16,372 bases of DNA. Source: an uncultured Phycisphaerales bacterium. GTDB taxonomy: Bacteria > Planctomycetota > Phycisphaerae > Phycisphaerales > SM1A02. Where the stretch lies: the NCBI GenBank assembly GCA_946886375.1, contig CAMPIL010000030.1, positions 1 through 16,372 on the forward strand, given 5' to 3'. Positions 6,838-15,349 of the stretch are shown here, piece by piece. How positions within the stretch are numbered: position 1 is the first letter of the stretch; every line of letters begins with the position of its first letter. Position numbers and translations under genes: made by a program. The notes below the pieces were generated by a model. That model worked only from the letters and a program-made list of their open reading frames with translations. It did no database searches and was not told the origin of the DNA.

Positions 6838-7233
6838 CTACTGCGCCAGCACCACATCGCCCTGCGCCACGCGGCGGATCGCTGTGAGCACCTCGGGAAT
6901 CTCCTGATGCTTGGAGATGTAACCCCACGCGCCCGCATCCATGGCCGCATCGACGCGGTCCTGACCGTTATAGCCGCTGAACACGATTGTGCGAGCCTGA
7001 GGGAAAGCCTTGGCCACCTCGCGCAGAGCCTGAAGCGGATTCTTGCCGGGCATCGTCAGGTCCAGAAGGACAATGTGCGGCTCAGTCTGCTGCACGTGCT
7101 CCAACAGCCCATCGGCCTGGTGCAGGCAGCCCACGGTCTTCAAATCAGGTTCAGCATCAATGGCGGTGCACAGAAGCGCGGCCAAATCCATGCTGTCTTC
7201 GACACACAGAACTTTGATTTGTTGACGCTCCAT
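6838..7233 (-). CDS. Single-domain response regulator (REC only)
   Basis: 131 aa from ATG 7233, one receiver domain and nothing else. The acidic pocket is Glu12-Asp13 (LCVEDS), the phosphoacceptor Asp58 (IVLLDLTMPG), the switch Ser86 (IVFSGYNG) and the conserved Lys108 (GYISKHQ). The sequence is NarL-like, but the protein stops at GDVVLAQ where NarL proteins would continue into an HTH; no HTH follows in any frame before the gene ends. It probably acts by protein contact or as a phosphate shuttle. It lies just downstream of the hybrid kinase. An upstream in-frame ATG at 7338 overlaps the kinase stop (ATGA) and would add 35 residues. That extension is not REC-like and partly encoded by a tandem repeat, so I prefer 7233, with moderate certainty. 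Confidence 0.9.
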   Translation of the reverse strand: MERQQIKVLCVEDSMDLAALLCTAIDAEPDLKTVGCLHQADGLLEHVQQTEPHIVLLDLTMPGKNPLQALREVAKAFPQARTIVFSGYNGQDRVDAAMDAGAWGYISKHQEIPEVLTAIRRVAQGDVVLAQ

Positions 7234-7250
7234 ATGGATCAATTCCCAAT

Positions 7251-7281
7251 CCAGAAACTTCCCTTTCCAGAAACTCCCTTT
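7251..7281. repeat. Tandem 15/16-base direct repeat before the response regulator
   Basis: Copies 7251-7266 and 7267-7281 (CCAGAAACTTCCCTTT, then the same minus one T) abut each other. They lie 18 bases upstream of the ATG at 7233. They may be a binding site or a slippage product. If the longer start at 7338 is used they lie inside the coding sequence. Confidence 0.7.
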
Positions 7282-7334
7282 AGAAGAAAATATCCAAGTC
7301 GATTGGCTTAGTCCACCGGCCCGACATCCAGTTT

Positions 7335-10300
7335 TCATGAAGCCGGATTCTCTGGCCCCGGGTGTGCGGCGCGGCCCGCCAGGCTTGCCACGGTGGCCAT
7401 CAATTCCGAAGGTTCCACCGGCTTGGAAACATGCATCTGATACCCTGCCATCAGGGCACGGGTGCGGTCTTCAGACCGCGCAAACGCCGTCAGGGCCACT
7501 GCGGCGATATTCCCCCCACTGCTCGCCGGCAAGGCACGCAGCTGGCGAATCAGGTCGTATCCATCCTGTTGTGGCATTCCAATGTCGCTGACCAACACAT
7601 GGGGTTTAAACGGTTCGACCAGGCGCAGGGCTTCCATGGCCGAACTGGCCTTGGCCACCTCGGCGCCACGGTCCACCAGCAGCCGCGCAACAAGCTCCCG
7701 GGCGTCAGGCTCGTCGTCCACCACCAATACGCGAATGCCGTCCAGCGAAACCGACTCACTCTCCAGCGAAAGCGCCTTTGGCATGCGCGGGTGCAGCCGG
7801 TTTTCGGGGTCTTCCTCCGGCGGGTGCACAGCCATCAGAGGCAGGGCGATGATGAATGTGGCTCCCTGCCCCACGCCTGGACTCTTGGCCCGCACTGATC
7901 CGCCGTGCAGTTCCACCAGTTGCCGCACGATTGCCAGTCCCAGACCAAGCCCACCATGCTGCCGTGTGGTGGAGGAATCGGCCTGCCGGAACCGCTGGAA
8001 GACGTAGGGCAGAAAATCCGGACTGATGCCTATGCCGCTGTCGCTCACACTGATTTCCACGTGAGAATTCACTCGCTCCAGGCAGACCTGCACTCGCCCG
8101 CCGCGGTCGGTGAACTTGATGGCGTTGGACAGCAGATTCCAGACCACCTGCTGCAGGCGATTGGGGTCGCCGCGCACCGGGCCGACGTGGGGATCGACCA
8201 CCGTTTGCAGGCGAATCCCACGGGCTTCCGCGGCGGGGCGCACCGTCGCCAAGGCAGCCTCGATGACCTGCGAGAGGTCCACCTGCTGCACGTCCAGGCG
8301 AATCTTGCCGGACACAATGCGGCTGATGTCAAGCAGGTCCTCGATGATTCGGGTCTGAACGCGCGCGTTGCGCTCAATGATCTCCAATCCCTGCTCAACC
8401 TGCGGGGGCTGATCGGGAATCTTGCGCAGCATCTGGGCCCATCCCAGGATCGCCGTCAGAGGCGTGCGCAACTCGTGCGAAAGGGTGGCGACGAATTCGT
8501 CCTTCATGCGGCTGGCCCGCTCGGCTTCGGCGCGGGCGGCCCGCTCGCTTTCCAGCAGTTCGCTGCGCTCGGCCTCAGCGCGTTTCTGATCCGTGATGTC
8601 GCGAGCAATCGACGAAGCGCCGATCAATCGCCCGTCCGGGGCGCGCGTGGGCGACACCGTGACCGAAACGGGCAGCGTGGAACCGTCCTTGCGGCGTCGC
8701 ATTGTTTCGTAACTCTGCACCACTTCGTTCCGTTTCAGCCGTTCCATGATCTGCGGCAGTTCCTGGTCGACGTATTCGGGAGGGAACAGCATGGCAATCG
8801 GTTTCCCGATGATTTCCTCGGCCTTGTAACCGTACATCCGCTCAGCGCCAGGGTTGAAACTGGTGATGATGCCGTCGAGAGTTTTGCCGATGATTGAATC
8901 ATGCGAATAGTTGACGATCGCCGCGAGCCGGGCGGAGTTTTCCTCGGCCTGTTTGCGATCGGTGATGTCCACGTTCACGCCGATCATCCGGACAGGATTG
9001 CCCTGCGAGTCGGCGAGCGTCTCGCCCATCGCCATCATCCAGCGGATTTCGCCGTCGGGCCGGATGATGCGGTACTCGTTGCGCAATTCGCGTCGATGCT
9101 CCACGGCCTGCTGCACGGTGTGCATCGCGGCGGCGCGATCATCGGCGTGAATGTGCTGGGACCACTGCTCGAAGGTTCCCTCGAATGTGCCCGGCTCAAT
9201 GCCAAAGAGCGTCTCCAGTTCCGGCGTCCAGAAGACCTGCCCGGTCATCAGGTTCCAGTCGAACGTGCCGACGTGGCCCGCCGCCTGAGCCAGCGCCAAG
9301 CGTTCCTGGCTGAGCCGCAACTCCTCCTGCTGCTGCCGCCGCTCGGTGATGTCGACAATGGAACTGAGCACGCGCAGGCCTTCATCGGTCTGAATGGGAT
9401 TCAGGCCGATTTCCACGGGAATTTCCGTGCCGTCCTTGCGGCGGCCGAAAAGGTCGCGGCCGGCGCCCATGGGCCGCGCCCGCGGGCTGGTGAAGAACGC
9501 CGTGCGGTAATCCGGATGCCGCCCTCGCAGCCGTTCCGGCACAAGCACTTCCACCGACTGGCCGACCAACTCATCTCGCGAATATCCAAACAACCGCTCG
9601 GCCTGCGTGTTCACCAGCATGATCACGCCAAGGTCGTCCACCATGACCATCGCGTTGGGCGCGGCTTCGACGGCGAGGCGGAACTGCTTCTGGCGATCTT
9701 CAATCTCATCGCTCTGCCGCTGAATCTCGGTGAGCATCTGATTGAACGTTTCGGTCAACTGGCCGAACTCGTCGTCCGAATACTTGCTCGCACGCACAGA
9801 AAAGTCGCGTGTGGTGGAGATGCGCTCGGCGGTCCTGGCCAATTCCTCCACCGGCCGCGCCACCGAGCGCTGCATCTGAAGACCAATCAGCAGCGCCACG
9901 ACCGATGCGCCACCCGCGGCCGCCAGAGCCCACGCGAGCGATTCACGAACGCGCTGGTAACGGGGCGAAAGATCGATCGCCATGACCAGCGAGCCGGCAT
10001 AGTCGCCCTGGTGCTCGACGGGAATCTGCACCAGCAGCCAGTGATCCTGAACTTCCTGCCCGGCATTGCCCAGGCTGAGGTCCAGGCCCTCGGTGGCCCC
10101 CTTGGTCCAGCGTGCGAATTCTCTGCCGTTGTCATCGTACAGCACCGCGCCGCCGGCGTCGGGCACGGCTCCCATGGCGCGCAGCGTTTCCTGCGCGGCC
10201 TCGCGGTCGTCAAACTGCAGGGGCGCGGCCGCGTGGACCGCGATCATCGCCGCCTGAACCTGCAAGGTCTCCAACGCAACAATTCGCGTGCGCATGTAAC

Positions 10301-10406
10301 TGCGTGCCGTCAGCGTCAGGCTCACCAATAGCGCGCTCAACAGGCTGGCAAGGATCACCACTAGAAGCACGCGCATTCGGAATGTCTTGACTCTTGGAAT
10401 CAGCAC
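7335..10406 (-). CDS. Hybrid sensor histidine kinase: CHASE8-like sensor, HAMP, three PAS, HisKA, HATPase, REC
   Basis: 1023 aa from GTG 10406, which has GAGGA 8 bases upstream and lies 4 bases after the yfiR-like stop. TTG 10433 and ATG 10376 are alternatives. Numbering here starts at TTG 10433. TM1 is about 20-43. A short periplasmic domain (44-165) has [17 protein letters not shown] and [13 protein letters not shown], matching the CHASE8 sensor of YfiN-type proteins. TM2 is about 167-187, HAMP 188-242, and PAS domains lie at about 250-365, 373-493 and 500-617. A coiled segment (618-642) precedes HisKA with phospho-His653 (LSHELRTPL). In the ATPase domain Asn766/Asn770 form the N box, with DSGIGI (798-803) and GGLGLGL (827-833). 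The C-terminal receiver has Asp906/907, phospho-Asp950 (VSDIGMP) and Lys1004. It is an inner-membrane sensor, likely controlled by the adjacent YfiR-family protein and passing phosphate to the neighbouring REC protein (inference). Confidence 0.95.
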   Translation of the reverse strand: MLIPRVKTFRMRVLLVVILASLLSALLVSLTLTARSYMRTRIVALETLQVQAAMIAVHAAAPLQFDDREAAQETLRAMGAVPDAGGAVLYDDNGREFARWTKGATEGLDLSLGNAGQEVQDHWLLVQIPVEHQGDYAGSLVMAIDLSPRYQRVRESLAWALAAAGGASVVALLIGLQMQRSVARPVEELARTAERISTTRDFSVRASKYSDDEFGQLTETFNQMLTEIQRQSDEIEDRQKQFRLAVEAAPNAMVMVDDLGVIMLVNTQAERLFGYSRDELVGQSVEVLVPERLRGRHPDYRTAFFTSPRARPMGAGRDLFGRRKDGTEIPVEIGLNPIQTDEGLRVLSSIVDITERRQQQEELRLSQERLALAQAAGHVGTFDWNLMTGQVFWTPELETLFGIEPGTFEGTFEQWSQHIHADDRAAAMHTVQQAVEHRRELRNEYRIIRPDGEIRWMMAMGETLADSQGNPVRMIGVNVDITDRKQAEENSARLAAIVNYSHDSIIGKTLDGIITSFNPGAERMYGYKAEEIIGKPIAMLFPPEYVDQELPQIMERLKRNEVVQSYETMRRRKDGSTLPVSVTVSPTRAPDGRLIGASSIARDITDQKRAEAERSELLESERAARAEAERASRMKDEFVATLSHELRTPLTAILGWAQMLRKIPDQPPQVEQGLEIIERNARVQTRIIEDLLDISRIVSGKIRLDVQQVDLSQVIEAALATVRPAAEARGIRLQTVVDPHVGPVRGDPNRLQQVVWNLLSNAIKFTDRGGRVQVCLERVNSHVEISVSDSGIGISPDFLPYVFQRFRQADSSTTRQHGGLGLGLAIVRQLVELHGGSVRAKSPGVGQGATFIIALPLMAVHPPEEDPENRLHPRMPKALSLESESVSLDGIRVLVVDDEPDARELVARLLVDRGAEVAKASSAMEALRLVEPFKPHVLVSDIGMPQQDGYDLIRQLRALPASSGGNIAAVALTAFARSEDRTRALMAGYQMHVSKPVEPSELMATVASLAGRAAHPGPENPAS

Positions 10407-10410
10407 TTCA

Positions 10411-11028
10411 TCAATCCTCGGTCGTCTCCACAATTCGCGCCAAACGCAGCACCTTGGAACTGACCTTCAGGCGCGTTTGACGGATGGCTTCGGCATTGGC
10501 ATCAAACGCCAGGCGGCCCTCGCGAACAACCAGCCCCAGCATGCCTCCGCGCTCGGCGAATCGCGGCGCATCGCTCACCGTCAGCACCGCCGCACCCTGA
10601 AGCAGCGCGATGATCTGCTTGACGCGCGAGGCTTCCTGTTCGCACACATACACCACGTGCGAACGATGCAGCCTGGATTGAAACTCGCGCAGCCGTTCAT
10701 CGTTGCTATTGTCGCGGCCGGGCTCAAACTCTGGATAATTCACCTGCATCACGCTCACCCTGCGACCACCGATCTCCTGACCCTGGACGGCCCGCGCCAG
10801 AACGTCCGTCAATGCGCAGCGGCCAACCACCGTGATTACGATCGGGCCGTCGGCGGATTCAAACACGTCCGACGGCCACTCCGTGTACTTCACAAAATTC
10901 AGAACCATTCCGGCTTTCAATACGGTCAGACGGTCCCCCCCTTGCGACTGCCCTTGTGAGAGGCGTGAAATCAACAGCGCCGCCATCAGAGCCGCAAGGG
11001 TCACAATCGTGGATGTCCCTCTGCTCAT
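10411..11028 (-). CDS. YfiR family (DUF4154) periplasmic regulator
   Basis: 205 aa from ATG 11028; an upstream ATG (11067) would put 13 polar residues before the signal peptide. The N-terminus is a signal peptide ([13 protein letters not shown], cleaved around residue 25-30). The family core is clear: [20 protein letters not shown] (37-56), GPIVITVVG (61-69), the [17 protein letters not shown] segment (151-167) and a C-terminal [12 protein letters not shown] (189-200). Cys71 and Cys129 could form a disulphide, as redox control is known for Pseudomonas YfiR. There YfiR binds the CHASE8 periplasmic domain of the cyclase YfiN and represses it. Here the next gene, 4 bases downstream, is a CHASE8-like histidine kinase, so the same contact is likely but with a phosphorelay output. 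Confidence 0.92.
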   Translation of the reverse strand: MSRGTSTIVTLAALMAALLISRLSQGQSQGGDRLTVLKAGMVLNFVKYTEWPSDVFESADGPIVITVVGRCALTDVLARAVQGQEIGGRRVSVMQVNYPEFEPGRDNSNDERLREFQSRLHRSHVVYVCEQEASRVKQIIALLQGAAVLTVSDAPRFAERGGMLGLVVREGRLAFDANAEAIRQTRLKVSSKVLRLARIVETTED

Positions 11029-11093
11029 AATCCAGCCATTGCGGCGATGTGCAATTATTCGGGGCATACAGGCTCTAGGAAAGCCGCACGAGA

Positions 11094-13064
11094 TCAGAAT
11101 CGAAGCGTGCCCATCAGATAAAACCCGCGTTCAACCTCGAATCCCGAGAACTCCGGGTGAGCAGGCTCAAGCAGGTTTTGCCCCCACACTGCAATCTCAA
11201 AGTTGTCAGTCACACGCCAGGTCACGCCAACGTCAAGTCGCAGATAGGACTTGGCGTTCACGCCCGGCACGTTGTCCACGTAGTACAGACCGCTGTTGAG
11301 TTCGATGTCTTCGGTGACATCGAAATACGAACGCAATTGCGCCTGATGCTGCGGCGTGTTTCTTTCATCCTGACTGAAGATCGGACCGTGGATCTGCACA
11401 TCCACGAAACTGTACGCGGCCACCAATCTCCAATTTTCCGCCACGCGCCAGGTCACGTCGATCTCGCCGCCATAGGTCTCGCCAAAGCCGTTGTTGTTCC
11501 ACGAGGTGCCGACGACCGCTGGCGGGACGTAGATCAGTTTTTCGTAGTCATTGTAGAAGATTGTTGCGTCAAGGGTGACCCGTTCGCCGAAGCGGATTCG
11601 ATTGCCCAGTTCCAGCGCGACCATTTCCTCGGAGTCGACGTTGCTGCCGGTGACGCCGATCGGCACGATCACGCCCGACGGCGGGCCGCCGCCGAGTATC
11701 CCCGTATCGGCGTATGCGGCCACGAGGGTGCTTTCGCGTTCGGTCCTTGAGGGCACGCGCACCGGGCGAGAAATGGCCGTCCACAGCGTGTATCGGTCGT
11801 TGGGCGTCCACCACAGCCGCGCACTGGGCTGCACCTCGAACCCCGTATAGGTGTTGTGCAGGAACTTCGAGCCGATCATCGCGAACCAGCGATCAGGGAC
11901 CAGTGTGATGGTGTCCTGCACAAATGCGCTGAACGTGTTCAATGTGCGTTTCGCCGGATCAAAGATCAGGTTCACGCCCTGTTGAACCTCATCGCTTGTC
12001 GTGCGGGCTCCCAGGCCCCACAAAATTTCGTGCCGATCACCAATCTGGAAACGATGTCTCCAGTCCAGATCGAACGTGTTTCGTTCAACCTCGAAGGTGA
12101 CGTTCGTGACGCGATTCGTACGGTCGTAGTAACCTTGAAGGGACCAGCCCTCACTCGACTTTTCCTGTGAAAGACGAAACAGCACATTGCCACCGCTGTT
12201 GCGGACATCGCGGATGTCGTTGGCAAACACCATGTTCTGCCCGGGCACGGGAAAGTTGCGGACGAATTCGCCAATTCGGTCGCTGTAATAGGCGTCCGCT
12301 TGGAGTGTGAAGATGATGTCGTCGCCGGCTTCGCGATCAAAACGGAAGCCGCCGCGCCACATGTCCCAATCATCGTGACTGCTGCTGCCATCGGGCAGGA
12401 TGAGATGATCGCGTTCGAACCACTTGCCGTAGAACCGGATCCACGAATGTTCATCGACCTTCATGCCGTAACGGGCCGAGGCGAATGCGCGCTCAAATGT
12501 GCCGCCCCCGCCTTGCAGGAACAGGCCCTGGGTGTCCCTGGCGCTCTTGGTGATGACGTTGATGACGCCGTTCATTGCGTTGGCGCCCCAGAGCGTGGGT
12601 CCGGGCCCGCGAATGACCTCGATGCGCTCAATGTCCTCCAGCAACACGTCCTGGACGTTCCAGAACGTGCCGGAGAACAGCGGGTCGTAGACGCTGCGGC
12701 CGTCGATGAGCACGAGTGTCTTGTTCGCCAGGCTGCCATTGAACCCTCGTGTGCCGACGGAAAAGGCCTGCGAATTCACCTGCCCGACGAAAACGCCGGG
12801 CGCGAGTCGCAGGATCTCCGCCAGCGAGAGGAAACCGCTGCGGCGAATGTCCTCGCCGGTGATGACATACGTTGCGGCGGGCGTGGTGAACCACTCCTGA
12901 TCGGTGCCGGCCAGTGACACGACAGGAATGCTCATGAGTTGCTCGAGCGTCATTTCCGAGACTCGTTCCGGAGTGACGTCGGGCGGGACGTTCTCGGCGT
13001 TGGAAACAGTCGTCGCAAGGCTGACGGCTGTCCATACCAGTGCGTGTATGGAGTTTGCTTTCAT
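11094..13064 (-). CDS. TonB-dependent outer-membrane receptor
   Basis: 656 aa from ATG 13064. An upstream ATG (13121) would add 19 residues before the signal peptide. The signal peptide is residues 1-23 (HALVWTAVSLATTVSNA). The segment MTLEQLMSIPVVSLAG (38-53) precedes the plug domain (about 58-175), with TYVITGEDIRRSGFLSLAEI, RGFNG, VLIDGRSVYDPLF and IERIEVIRGPG, then LWGANAMNGVINVITK. The remainder is a 22-stranded-type barrel ending in aromatic Phe (LMGTLRF), as outer-membrane proteins do. No STN signalling domain is present, so it is not a classic FecA-type transducer. The substrate is unknown; the plug is of the general colicin-I/vitamin B12 receptor class. It is first in a minus-strand cluster with yfiR-like, hybrid kinase and REC genes, with a 65-base gap to the yfiR-like gene. 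No ExbB/ExbD/TonB genes are in the window. Confidence 0.94.
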   Translation of the reverse strand: MKANSIHALVWTAVSLATTVSNAENVPPDVTPERVSEMTLEQLMSIPVVSLAGTDQEWFTTPAATYVITGEDIRRSGFLSLAEILRLAPGVFVGQVNSQAFSVGTRGFNGSLANKTLVLIDGRSVYDPLFSGTFWNVQDVLLEDIERIEVIRGPGPTLWGANAMNGVINVITKSARDTQGLFLQGGGGTFERAFASARYGMKVDEHSWIRFYGKWFERDHLILPDGSSSHDDWDMWRGGFRFDREAGDDIIFTLQADAYYSDRIGEFVRNFPVPGQNMVFANDIRDVRNSGGNVLFRLSQEKSSEGWSLQGYYDRTNRVTNVTFEVERNTFDLDWRHRFQIGDRHEILWGLGARTTSDEVQQGVNLIFDPAKRTLNTFSAFVQDTITLVPDRWFAMIGSKFLHNTYTGFEVQPSARLWWTPNDRYTLWTAISRPVRVPSRTERESTLVAAYADTGILGGGPPSGVIVPIGVTGSNVDSEEMVALELGNRIRFGERVTLDATIFYNDYEKLIYVPPAVVGTSWNNNGFGETYGGEIDVTWRVAENWRLVAAYSFVDVQIHGPIFSQDERNTPQHQAQLRSYFDVTEDIELNSGLYYVDNVPGVNAKSYLRLDVGVTWRVTDNFEIAVWGQNLLEPAHPEFSGFEVERGFYLMGTLRF

Positions 13065-13136
13065 CAGATGGGGCCGATTTGGGGGGTCGAATCCAGCCGG
13101 GAACGAACCAGCTGGGTACAAAGCCCATGCTCGAAG

Positions 13137-13166
13137 TATCTAAGCATTCGGCAATAGGTAACGCAA
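13137..13166 (-). promoter_or_regulatory. Promoter-like pair ahead of the TonB receptor cluster
   Basis: On the minus strand TTGCGT (13166-13161) and TAGATA (13142-13137) are 18 bases apart and 73 bases before ATG 13064. No SD is visible before that ATG. Weak, read by eye. Confidence 0.25.
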
Positions 13167-13324
13167 CCTAATCAATGGCCGTCGGCTCGATGGATCAGGG
13201 GCGATTCGCAGGCGAAGGCCGCGTCGTTTCCTCCCGCGGAATGCGTGGGGATGTCCAGTTGCTCGCCTCAGATTGAAATCCCCATTTGGCAAGCGCCGGA
13301 AGCGCGAGAAGCCAGGGCGCGGCA

Positions 13325-13363
13325 GCGCAAAAACAACAACGCCTCGGCCAAGCCGAGGCGTTG
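13325..13363 (-). terminator. Strong rho-independent terminator of the PEP-CTERM gene
   Basis: A perfect 12-bp stem (13337-13348 with 13352-13363, core GCCTCGGC/GCCGAGGC) with a 3-base loop. On the minus strand it is followed by TTGTTTTTGCG. It begins 28 bases after the stop of the PEP-CTERM gene. Confidence 0.9.
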
Positions 13364-13390
13364 AAGAGTTAGATCCAGAATTCAAATCGA

Positions 13391-14149
13391 TCAGGCGCGA
13401 CGGCGAGCGCGTCCACCCAGGCCGGCCAAGCCGAGGAGGGCCAAGCCTGCCGGAGCCGGGACCGGCTCAACCACGAAGAAGCTGCTGAGCGCGACCGAGT
13501 CGCCGGGGGTGAGGAGGAACTGCAGTTGAATGCCGATGCTGGCAGCAACTGCGGGACCAGCGCCGGTCGGGCCGGGCAAACCAGAGGAGATGGCCGGGAC
13601 ATTGACGGTCTCGCCGCCGAACGCCGCAGCAACGCTGCCGCCGCCGGGGTGCAAGCCAAGCACGCCGATGTTGTCGATCATGCCGATGAACAATGCCGAG
13701 AACGGGCCACCGTTGCCGTAGGTCAGCACCGCGTTGCCGTTTTGATTGGCATCGGTCAACGAACCGCCGACCGATCCACCGATGAGCGAGGAGCCGGGAA
13801 TCGCTGCGACGGGGAGCGCCACCGTGATGGTGTACAGGTTGGTGACCAACGTGTTGTTCTGCAGGCCCATCTGCGCGTTGATCATTGGATCCTCATCCGC
13901 ATCAATGCTGAAACTGGGCATGCTCCAACCCGCATCGTTGTAGCTGCCTTCCCAGTGCCAGGATGTGGCGCCGGTCTGCTCACCGAGTGGGAAGAAGTAA
14001 ATTGGGGCGTCGTTGTTCACCTGAAGGGTGAAGGTCAGGTCCGGGGCAATCACACCGGCGCTGGCATTCAGCGTGAAGACGGACGACAGAATCGCCGCAC
14101 TTGCGACACTGGCAATAAAACCTGCTGCACGCTGCATTTGGAAAGTCAT
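13391..14149 (-). CDS. PEP-CTERM (VPAPA-type) sorted exported protein
   Basis: 252 aa from ATG 14149, which has a strong GGAGGAGG-type SD 8-9 bases upstream; the earlier ATG at 14179 lacks one. Residues 1-31 are a signal peptide (AAGFIASVASAAILSSVF, cleavage near ASA-GV). The middle is a low-cysteine, Gly/Ala/Asn-rich, beta-type region (32-225) of unknown function, with TFTLQVNNDAPIYFFPLGE and GETVNVPAISSGLPG. The C-terminus is the sorting signal: VEPVPAPAGLALLGLAG, then GLGGRARRRA. That is a Pro-rich motif, a hydrophobic helix and an Arg cluster. In the PEP-CTERM system an exosortase in the inner membrane recognises and cleaves this signal. No exosortase is in this window. It has its own terminator and long leader, so it is probably a single-gene unit. 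Confidence 0.9.
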   Translation of the reverse strand: MTFQMQRAAGFIASVASAAILSSVFTLNASAGVIAPDLTFTLQVNNDAPIYFFPLGEQTGATSWHWEGSYNDAGWSMPSFSIDADEDPMINAQMGLQNNTLVTNLYTITVALPVAAIPGSSLIGGSVGGSLTDANQNGNAVLTYGNGGPFSALFIGMIDNIGVLGLHPGGGSVAAAFGGETVNVPAISSGLPGPTGAGPAVAASIGIQLQFLLTPGDSVALSSFFVVEPVPAPAGLALLGLAGLGGRARRRA

Positions 14150-14209
14150 GACGAACTCCTCCTCCAGAGATCGCGTCAACTCTCCCTCATCTCTACAACC
14201 TATCTACCC

Positions 14210-14230
14210 GCAATGCTGCGTTTGCATTGC
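14210..14230 (-). promoter_or_regulatory. Leader hairpin upstream of the PEP-CTERM gene
   Basis: GCAATGC (14210-14216) and GCATTGC (14224-14230) form a perfect 7-bp stem with a 7-base loop, about 60 bases upstream of ATG 14149. It may be an operator or an mRNA leader structure. Confidence 0.35.
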
Positions 14231-14260
14231 ACTGTCTACCAATGTAATCCAAGCCCATCT

Positions 14261-14272
14261 TTCTTGCAAGAA
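14261..14272. promoter_or_regulatory. Perfect 12-base palindrome, operator-like
   Basis: TTCTTGCAAGAA is a complete palindrome without a spacer, 112 bases upstream of the PEP-CTERM ATG. It is the size of a dimeric regulator half-site pair. No regulator can be named. Confidence 0.35.
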
Positions 14273-14341
14273 CAAAATGCAATTTTCGGACCCGGAGACG
14301 CTCCGCCGTTCCGACGCGAACGTCCGGAAATATCGGCCCTG

Positions 14342-14368
14342 AAAACCCAGTTTTTGTGTCAAACTGGG
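14342..14368 (-). terminator. Terminator-like hairpin on the minus strand
   Basis: CCCAGTTT (14346-14353) and AAACTGGG (14361-14368) form a perfect 8-bp stem with a 7-base loop; on the minus strand TTTTC follows. It lies about 200 bases past the HdeD stop, so it may be a second end signal for that transcript. Confidence 0.4.
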
Positions 14369-14451
14369 GAATCTTGATTGCCGCTGATCGCCCAGACTCA
14401 CATTTTGAACGGAATTTGTCCCCATTGGCAGTGGACAAAATTGGAGAGGAG

Positions 14452-14484
14452 GACAGAAAAATTCCTCAGAGTTTGACTTCTGAG
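14452..14484 (-). terminator. Possible terminator of the HdeD gene
   Basis: On the minus strand CTCAGA (14484-14479) and TCTGAG (14470-14465) form a 6-bp stem followed by GAATTTTTC. It lies about 80 bases beyond the HdeD stop. The stem is short, so efficiency is doubtful. Confidence 0.4.
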
Positions 14485-14566
14485 ACAGCGCACGCGGCTC
14501 AGATCCTGCGTGGCATGACGCGGCGAGACCCAAGACCAGCCGCGATGCAGTCGCGCTTGCCTGTCT

Positions 14567-15139
14567 TCATGCGGCCCGAAAATCGCTGGGCGTCGCGCCC
14601 AACCGGTTCTTCAGAGATTTCAGACGCACGCTCAGGCCGATGAGCAGGATACCGATCGCGACCGACGCGATGCCGATCACCCACAGCAACGCCAGCGCCC
14701 CTGCCCCGGGCCACACCAGAAGCACAGTGCCGAAAATGATCGACAGCACGCCGGCGAGAATCAGCAGCCATTCATCAGTGATGACCTTGCGCAATTGAAT
14801 GGCGGCGATGATCTCCATCACGCCGCGCACGATCGCCCAGAATGCAATCACGTACAGCAGCACCAGAGCGGTGATGCCCGGGTAACTGAACGCGAAGATG
14901 CCCGCCGCTATCCCCAGAACACCCCAAAGCACAAACACCCACCACGGGCGCGTGCGGGCCGCGCCGGCGATCGCCGCGACGATCGCGAACACGCCGTCCA
15001 CGATCGCGTACGCCCCGAACAAAATGATCAGCGCCAGCAGCGTGATGCCGGGCCAGATGAGTGCCAGGATTCCGAAGAGAATTGCGACGATTCCACGCAG
15101 CGTAAATGTCCACCAGTTGCGAGCAAGCGTTTCAAGCAT
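14567..15139 (-). CDS. HdeD family membrane protein (DUF308)
   Basis: 190 aa with six membrane helices. An internal threefold repeat of about 55 residues is visible. Each unit is a helix, a (W/Y)PG turn and a helix: ILFGILALIWPGITLLALII (20-39), IAAGIFAFSYPGITALVLL (77-95) and IIFGTVLLVWPGAGALALL (134-152). This is the DUF308/HdeD pattern. E. coli HdeD is linked to acid resistance at high cell density, but the biochemical activity of the family is unsettled. An AAGGGAG SD lies 7 bases before ATG 15139. The cytosolic tail is short and basic (RLKSLKNRLG). No acid-stress genes sit beside it, and it appears to be a separate unit. Confidence 0.92.
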   Translation of the reverse strand: MLETLARNWWTFTLRGIVAILFGILALIWPGITLLALIILFGAYAIVDGVFAIVAAIAGAARTRPWWVFVLWGVLGIAAGIFAFSYPGITALVLLYVIAFWAIVRGVMEIIAAIQLRKVITDEWLLILAGVLSIIFGTVLLVWPGAGALALLWVIGIASVAIGILLIGLSVRLKSLKNRLGATPSDFRAA

Positions 15140-15349
15140 GGGGCTGCTCCCTTCGGTTATTGGCTCTCAACCCAATGGTGGCGCAATGATCAGAACCGTC
15201 AAGCCAGATCAACTGCGCATCTCGGACTCAGCCGCAGCATTCATGCCTCTTGTCATGATGTGGAAGAGTTTCGCCGACGTGCTCAGGCGCAAATCCGAAT
15301 CTCACCGTGCCCTGCGATCCAGCGAGGGTTCGTTACGCGACGCTGGGCA

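Larger units (their letters stand above)
13065..13390. other. Intergenic region between the TonB receptor and the PEP-CTERM gene
   Basis: A 326-base gap holding the terminator of the PEP-CTERM gene (13325-13363) and the probable promoter of the receptor cluster (13137-13166). I see no credible small gene in 13167-13324. A 7-bp inverted repeat with a 25-base loop (13246-13252 with 13278-13284) is probably chance. Confidence 0.6.
14150..14566. other. Palindrome-rich intergenic region upstream of the PEP-CTERM gene
   Basis: A 417-base gap with no credible gene. It contains the leader of the PEP-CTERM gene and the 3' side of the HdeD gene. Visible structures are a hairpin at 14210-14230, a 12-base perfect palindrome at 14261-14272, a terminator-like stem at 14346-14368, a 7-bp inverted repeat TTTGTCC/GGACAAA at 14415-14439, and a terminator-like hairpin at 14465-14484. 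I could not assign a convincing promoter for the PEP-CTERM gene. Confidence 0.6.

Noticed and set aside
8901..10331. Long plus-strand open frame of 476 codons, with another of 330 codons at 7905-8897
   Set aside because: Both lie wholly antisense to the hybrid kinase, whose domains are unmistakable. The translations are His/Arg/Gly-rich without domains, typical of a GC-rich shadow frame.
13246..13284. Inverted repeat TGGGGAT/ATCCCCA
   Set aside because: 7-bp arms around a 25-base loop, not linked to any start or stop; probably chance.
13526..14377. Plus-strand open frame of 283 codons
   Set aside because: Antisense to the PEP-CTERM gene, low-complexity Arg/Gly/Ala composition, no SD.
14356..14643. 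Plus-strand 95-codon frame in the gap before the HdeD gene
   Set aside because: Its 3' part is antisense to HdeD, its sequence is not protein-like, and no SD is present.
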